NCBI RefSeq assembly: GCF_030678875.1
Contig: NZ_JAUUDS010000013.1
Coordinates: 1 to 54,852, forward strand
DNA from: Sphingomonas aurea
GTDB lineage: Bacteria; Pseudomonadota; Alphaproteobacteria; Sphingomonadales; Sphingomonadaceae
Length of the DNA: 54,852 nucleotides
Reading direction: 5' to 3'
Below the pieces are notes generated by a model. That model did no database searches, was not told the origin of the DNA, and saw nothing but the letters and a program-made list of their open reading frames with translations. A program made the translations under genes and the position numbers. Position 1 is the stretch's first letter, and the number at the start of each line of letters is the position of its first letter. Positions 50,454 through 54,852 of this stretch are shown one piece after another.

Positions 50454-52424
50454 ATGTCGCGCGTTCTCGACCGCCGCCAGGTGCTGCGCGGTGCCAGTCT
50501 GGCAGGAGGCGGCCTCGCCTTGTCGGCCTATATGCCGGCATGGGCACAGCCCGTCTCCGCCGGCATCGCCAAGCCGTTGCCCACGGTGTCGGGCGAGGAC
50601 ATCACGCTCAAGGTCGCGCATCAGATGATGATGATCGACGGGCGGCAGAGCCACGCCATCGGCATCAACGGCACCGTGCCCGCGCCGCTCATCCGCTTGC
50701 GCGAGGGACAGAACGTCCGCCTCCACGTCGTCAACGAGCTCGACGAGGAAACCTCGATCCACTGGCATGGGCTGCTGCTGCCCTTTCAGATGGACGGGGT
50801 GCCGGGGATCGCCTTCCCCGGCATTCCGGCGCGCTCGACCTTCACCTACGAGTTCCCGATCATCCAAAGCGGGACCTACTGGTATCACAGCCATTCCGGG
50901 CTTCAGGAGCAGGAGGGACACTACGGCCCGATCCTGATCGATCCGAAGAATCCCGATCCCGTGCAGTTCGATCGCGAGCATGTGATCGTGCTGTCCGACC
51001 ACAGCTTCCATCACCCGCACTACCTCTTTGATCGGCTGAAGAAGGAGTCGGGCTACTTCAACCGCCAGCGCCAGACCCTGGCCGGGCTTCTCGCCGGCAA
51101 GGATCAGTCGCTGAAAGAGCGGTTGGAGTGGGGCAAGATGCGGATGGATCCCGCCGACGTCGCCGACGTCACGGGGTCGGTCTACACTTACCTGGTCAAC
51201 GGCTACGGCCCCAAGGACAATTGGACCGCGCTGTTCCGGCCCGGCGAGCGGGTACGGCTGCGCTTCATCAACGCCTCGTCGATGACCACCTTCAACGTCC
51301 GCATTCCGGGCCTGCCGATGACGATCGTCGCGGCCGACGGCTTGAACGTGCGCCCGGTTGAGATCGACGAGTTCCAGTTCGGCCCGGCCGAGACCTACGA
51401 CGCGATCGTCACCCCGCCCGACCTGCGCGCCTATACGCTGGTCGGTGAGAGCGTCGATCGCTCCGGCATGGCCCGCGCGACGCTCGCCCCGCGTGAGGGG
51501 ATGGCGGCCGAGGTGCCCCCGCTCCGCAAGCGCCCGCTCGCGACCATGAAGGACATGGGCATGGGCGGCATGGATCATGGCACGATGGACCACGGCGCTA
51601 TGAATCATGGTGCTATGGGCGGCGCCGCGGGATCGATGTCCGGCATGGACCATGCTGCGATGGGGCATGGCGCGGGCACCGGCGCGATGCCGGGTATGGA
51701 TCATTCCCAAATGAACCACGGCGCGGCCGGCACCGCGGCAGGCGGCATGGCAGGCATGGACCACGGCCAGGCTCAGGGCGGCGCCATGGCCGGTATGGAC
51801 CATGGCTCCGGCACGATGCCGGCGATGAACGGCGATCAGATGGGCGGGATGGACATGGGCGGCATGAGCCATTCCATGCGCGATTTCAGCAATGCCCCTG
51901 AGGTGAAGAAGGGACCGGGCGTGCAGACCATCTCGCCGATGCCGGTCGATCGCACCGGAGATCCCGGGCAGGGGCTGGAGAATGTCGGGCACCGCGTTCT
52001 CACCTATCGCGACCTGATGGCGCTCGACCGCAACCCGGACACACGCGCACCGGAGCGGGAGATCAAGCTCCACCTCACCGGCAACATGGAGCGCTACATG
52101 TGGGGCTTCGACGGCGAAAAGCTGTCGGAGAACCCCGATCCGATCACGCTGCTTCACGGCGAGCGCGTACGGGTGACGCTCATCAACGACACGATGATGG
52201 GACATCCGATCCACATCCATGGCCACTTCTTCGACCTGGTGACCGGCAAGGGCGCCTACGCGCCCCGAAAGCATACGGTGCTGGTGCAGCCGGGAGGCAC
52301 GGTGAGCTGGGACGTGACCGGCGAGGAAGGCGACTGGGCCTTCCACTGCCACATGCTCTACCACATGCACGCGGGCATGATGCGTGTCGTCCAGGTCCGC
52401 AAGGCCGGGGAGGCCACGGCGTGA
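50454..52424 (+). CDS. copA: CopA multicopper oxidase
   Basis: A 656-residue Tat-exported multicopper oxidase (signal DRRQVLRGASLAGG). All four copper motifs are present: IHWHG, WYHSHSG, HPIHIHGH, and HCHMLYHMHAGMM with the type-1 site. Between residues 365 and 465 lies a long Met/His-rich insert built of GMDHGxM repeats that would bind many Cu(I) ions. It oxidises Cu(I) in the periplasm. TAGGAG lies 7 nt before the ATG. Confidence 0.95.
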   Translation: MSRVLDRRQVLRGASLAGGGLALSAYMPAWAQPVSAGIAKPLPTVSGEDITLKVAHQMMMIDGRQSHAIGINGTVPAPLIRLREGQNVRLHVVNELDEETSIHWHGLLLPFQMDGVPGIAFPGIPARSTFTYEFPIIQSGTYWYHSHSGLQEQEGHYGPILIDPKNPDPVQFDREHVIVLSDHSFHHPHYLFDRLKKESGYFNRQRQTLAGLLAGKDQSLKERLEWGKMRMDPADVADVTGSVYTYLVNGYGPKDNWTALFRPGERVRLRFINASSMTTFNVRIPGLPMTIVAADGLNVRPVEIDEFQFGPAETYDAIVTPPDLRAYTLVGESVDRSGMARATLAPREGMAAEVPPLRKRPLATMKDMGMGGMDHGTMDHGAMNHGAMGGAAGSMSGMDHAAMGHGAGTGAMPGMDHSQMNHGAAGTAAGGMAGMDHGQAQGGAMAGMDHGSGTMPAMNGDQMGGMDMGGMSHSMRDFSNAPEVKKGPGVQTISPMPVDRTGDPGQGLENVGHRVLTYRDLMALDRNPDTRAPEREIKLHLTGNMERYMWGFDGEKLSENPDPITLLHGERVRVTLINDTMMGHPIHIHGHFFDLVTGKGAYAPRKHTVLVQPGGTVSWDVTGEEGDWAFHCHMLYHMHAGMMRVVQVRKAGEATA

Positions 52425-53626
52425 TCCGGGCGCTCCTCCTCGCCGGTATGGCGCCGCTCGCCCTTGCGACACCCGCATTGGCGCAGACCATGGACCATTC
52501 CATGCACAACATGCCGGGCATGACGATGCCGGCAAAGCCGGCCGCCAAGCCGAAGGCGAAAGCCGCGGCCAAGTCCGCGACTAAGCGTAAGGCCCCCGTC
52601 CGACGCACCGCGCCGCGGCGCGCGCAACCGGCGAAGACGCAGGCTGCCGACCCTCATGCCGGGCATGACATGAGCGGAATGCAGCGAATGGATATGAGCG
52701 GTCAGCAGCAGGCTGCGCCCACCCAGAACCCGCACGCCGGGCACGATATGTCCGCTATGCCGGGCATGGCAGCATCGACAGATGCGGGCCAGGACCCACA
52801 TGCCGGCCACGACATGAGCACGATGCCGGGCATGACGATGCCCGGCGATCAGCCCGCTGCCAAGGTCGGAACCGACCTTCCCCCCGGCAACAAGCCCGCT
52901 CCCGCTCCGGCCGGGGACCACCTCGCCGATCGTTTCTGGGGCGCGGACGCCATGGCCAGCTCGCGCGAGAACGATCTACGCCGCGAGCATGGCGGAATGA
53001 CCGTCTATCAGATCCTCTTCAATCTCGCCGAATATCAGGCTCGCAAGGGTGGCGACGGCTATCGCTGGGATGGCGAGGCCTGGATCGGGGGCGACATCAA
53101 TCGCTTTACGCTAAAGAGCGAGGGCGAAGGCACGTTCGGCAAGCCGCTCGAACAGGCCGAGGTGCAGGCGCTCTACAGCCGCGCGCTCGATCCATACTGG
53201 AACCTTCAGGCGGGCGTTCGCTACGACTTCAAGCCCAACCCCTCGCGCACCTACGCGACGGTAGGGATCGAGGGGCTGGCCCCCGGTTGGTTCGAGGTGG
53301 AGGGCGCATTGTTCCTCTCCGACAAGGGCGACGTGCTTGGCCGTGCGGAGGGCTATTACGACCAGCGCATCACCAACTGGTTCGTGCTCCAGCCTAGGGT
53401 GGAGGCCAATTTCTCCGCGCAGGACGTGCCCGAAACCGGCACCGGCTCCGGGCTCACGGACCTCGAGGCCGGGCTTCGGCTTCGCTACGAGGGCCGGCGC
53501 GAGTTCGCGCCCTACATCGGCGTGTCCTGGGAGCGGCAGTTCGGGGACACCGCGCGCTTCACTCGCGCACGCGGTGACAAAACGGGCGGCTTTAGCTTCG
53601 TCGCGGGCGTGAGGACCTGGTTCTGA
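52421..53626 (+). CDS. copB: CopB outer-membrane copper protein
   Basis: A 401-residue protein from GTG 52421 (overlapping the copA stop). Signal peptide to ALAQ, then a linker with Lys/Ala-rich and repeated HAGHDMS-MPGM segments, and a C-terminal CopB beta-barrel (about residues 165-401) ending in Phe as outer-membrane proteins do. Sequesters or exports copper at the outer membrane. Confidence 0.9.
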   Translation: MIRALLLAGMAPLALATPALAQTMDHSMHNMPGMTMPAKPAAKPKAKAAAKSATKRKAPVRRTAPRRAQPAKTQAADPHAGHDMSGMQRMDMSGQQQAAPTQNPHAGHDMSAMPGMAASTDAGQDPHAGHDMSTMPGMTMPGDQPAAKVGTDLPPGNKPAPAPAGDHLADRFWGADAMASSRENDLRREHGGMTVYQILFNLAEYQARKGGDGYRWDGEAWIGGDINRFTLKSEGEGTFGKPLEQAEVQALYSRALDPYWNLQAGVRYDFKPNPSRTYATVGIEGLAPGWFEVEGALFLSDKGDVLGRAEGYYDQRITNWFVLQPRVEANFSAQDVPETGTGSGLTDLEAGLRLRYEGRREFAPYIGVSWERQFGDTARFTRARGDKTGGFSFVAGVRTWF

Positions 53627-54354
53627 GCCCGCGGCTCCGCCTCCATGTTGGGGCAAGCAAGGTTCACCGCTGGCTTGCGCTCCTGATCGGAGCGCAGGCG
53701 ATCGTCTGGTTCACAAGCGGGCTAGTCATGAGCTTGCTGCCGATCGACACGGTGCATGGCGATCACCGGATCGACCGGAACGTCGAACCGGCCCTGATTG
53801 CCACCCAGGACTTCGCGCCCGTCCCTGCCCTTCTCGCATCGGCAGGGGCGCCGGTGCGTCAGCTTCAGCACCGGATGCTGCTGGGTCGGCCAATCGTCGA
53901 AGCCCAACTCGGCGACGGCAAGGTGCGCTTGCTGGACGCCCGGACCGCGAAGCCTCTGGCCCCGGTCGATGGCGCCGCTGCAGCGCTGATCGCGAGGCAG
54001 GCGTATCGCGGCGATGCCGGTTCGGCGCCGGTCGTTGAACGGATCGAGCGCCCGAGCACCGAGTACCGCGGCGCCCTCCCCGCCTGGCGTGCTTCTTTCC
54101 CCGATGCCGACGGGACCCGCATTTACGTCGCGGCTGAAACGGGGCGGCTGACATCGGTGCGAACCGGCACGTGGCGGCTCTATGACTTCTTCTGGGGTCT
54201 CCACATCATGGATTGGACCGAGCACGAACGGTTCAACACGCCATGGCTCAACGCCTTTGCAGCGGGCGGGCTCGTGTTCGCCGTTGCCGGCGCGATCCTG
54301 CTCTTCATGCGTTGGCCCCGCCGACGGCGCAGAAAAGCTCAAGGGGTCCGCTAG
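53623..54354 (+). CDS. PepSY-domain membrane protein with probable CTG start
   Basis: A PepSY-associated protein with two membrane helices. The frame from ATG 53728 cuts off the first helix. In the same frame upstream lies VHRWLALLIGAQAIVWFTSG, and the only start-like codon before it is CTG at 53623, overlapping the copB stop as CTGA. GAGG lies 8 nt upstream. Periplasmic PepSY parts and the second helix (AFAAGGLVFAVAGAILLFM) follow. 243 residues. Possible role in copper or iron reduction. Confidence 0.72.
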   Translation: MSPRLRLHVGASKVHRWLALLIGAQAIVWFTSGLVMSLLPIDTVHGDHRIDRNVEPALIATQDFAPVPALLASAGAPVRQLQHRMLLGRPIVEAQLGDGKVRLLDARTAKPLAPVDGAAAALIARQAYRGDAGSAPVVERIERPSTEYRGALPAWRASFPDADGTRIYVAAETGRLTSVRTGTWRLYDFFWGLHIMDWTEHERFNTPWLNAFAAGGLVFAVAGAILLFMRWPRRRRRKAQGVR

Positions 54355-54398
54355 AGAGCCGCGTATCCTCGTGTGGGTGGGGCCGCACAGGAGAGCGC

Positions 54399-54852
54399 AT
54401 GATGAACCACGACGACCCCAGCTCCAAACAGGGCGGCAATATGGGGATGAGCTACGGGCGCTTCGCCGCGATGATCGCGACGTCGACGGTCGTGATGTTC
54501 GGGCTCATGTACCTTAACACCTACGCACTGAGCCATGTCGAATACAGCCAGACCCGGACGTGGATGGCGATCGTCATGGGCGCCACCATGGCGCTCATCA
54601 TGATCGGCTTTATGTGGGGCATGTACCCCGACCGGCGGGCCAATCTCGGCATCGTGGCAGCCTCGATCGCGGTATTCGCCGGCGCCTTGTGGCTCGTCCG
54701 TAGCCAGGAGACGGTCGGCGACGTCGCTTATATGAAGGCCATGATCCCGCATCACTCGATCGCGATCATGACCAGCGAGCGCGCGCACATCAAAGACCCC
54801 GAGGTACGCAAGCTGGCGGACGGGATCATTGATGCTCAGGTCCGCGAGATCG
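54399..54852 (+). CDS. DUF305 membrane protein, 5' part (continues to 229)
   Basis: First 151 codons of a 201-residue protein completed at 1-229 across the circle join. Three membrane helices (AAMIATSTVVMFGLMYL, WMAIVMGATMALIMIGFMW, LGIVAASIAVFAGALWLV) precede the DUF305 domain with MIPHHSIAIMTSERAHI. It is the fifth gene of the copper operon counted from copA. GAG-rich Shine-Dalgarno before the ATG; a second Met follows directly. Confidence 0.9.
   Translation, partial: MMNHDDPSSKQGGNMGMSYGRFAAMIATSTVVMFGLMYLNTYALSHVEYSQTRTWMAIVMGATMALIMIGFMWGMYPDRRANLGIVAASIAVFAGALWLVRSQETVGDVAYMKAMIPHHSIAIMTSERAHIKDPEVRKLADGIIDAQVREI
54776..54852. repeat. Terminal overlap, identical to 1-77
   Basis: See the entry at 1-77; second copy of the assembler overlap. 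Confidence 0.95.

Noticed and set aside
50442..52535. 697-codon minus-strand frame opposite copA
   Set aside because: A His/Arg-rich mirror of the GMDHG repeats and rest of copA; no start signal or domain.

Overview
The window is a closed circle. Bases 1-77 are identical to bases 54776-54852, and the reading frame of a DUF305 gene runs unbroken from 54399 through the join to base 229. The molecule is therefore a plasmid of about 54,775 bp, linearised by an assembler overlap. High GC, an RPA-type RepA with iterons, a Ti-type TraC/TraD/TraG/TraA mobilisation block and the style of the metal-resistance genes suggest an alphaproteobacterium, most likely a sphingomonad. That is inference; no taxonomic marker is present.

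Layout: (a) 38.2 kb through the join to 6.7 kb is a metal-resistance arc. It holds a MerR-controlled cation exporter, czcCBA with two CDF exporters, a copper-storage protein, copDC, a cnrYXH-type sigma/anti-sigma/sensor cassette, copAB with PepSY, DUF305 and DUF411 accessory genes, a second MerR unit driving a glutaredoxin-MauE fusion, and a complete ars operon (arsR-arsC-arsB-ynfA-arsN2-arsH). (b) 6.9-18.4 kb is an 11.5-kb segment bounded by two directly repeated 26-bp dyads, each beside a serine recombinase gene. It carries a fluoride module (riboswitch, CLC-F, DUF190), a DUF305/beta-propeller/ECF sigma/anti-sigma operon, and a sulfite module (cytosolic sulfite oxidase, LysR, TDT exporter, SorA-like dehydrogenase, cytochrome c). 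(c) 18.5-28.4 kb is a defence island. It starts with a divergent pair (membrane-anchored dCTP-deaminase-fold protein and a zinc deaminase). An EcoRII-type restriction-modification operon (dcm, vsr, EcoRII) follows, and converges on a four-gene operon of SNF2 helicase, a free-standing EcoRII N-terminal DNA-binding domain, a MORC-like GHKL ATPase and an HNH nuclease. (d) 28.7-31.2 kb is partition and replication: parA, a small partner, repA and iterons. (e) 31.2-37.3 kb is mobilisation: coupling protein, two small genes that may be a toxin-antitoxin pair, traD, traC, oriT and relaxase. No type IV secretion genes are present, so the plasmid looks mobilisable rather than self-transmissible. (f) 37.3-38.2 kb is a non-coding stretch full of hairpins, with four copies of one motif in alternating orientation.

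The most novel item is the convergent EcoRII-N/MORC/SNF2/HNH plus EcoRII restriction-modification locus: a small protein shares the effector-DNA-binding half of the restriction enzyme, which suggests that the remodeller operon reads the same sites. Next are the deaminase pair, the recombination-site pair and the hairpin island.
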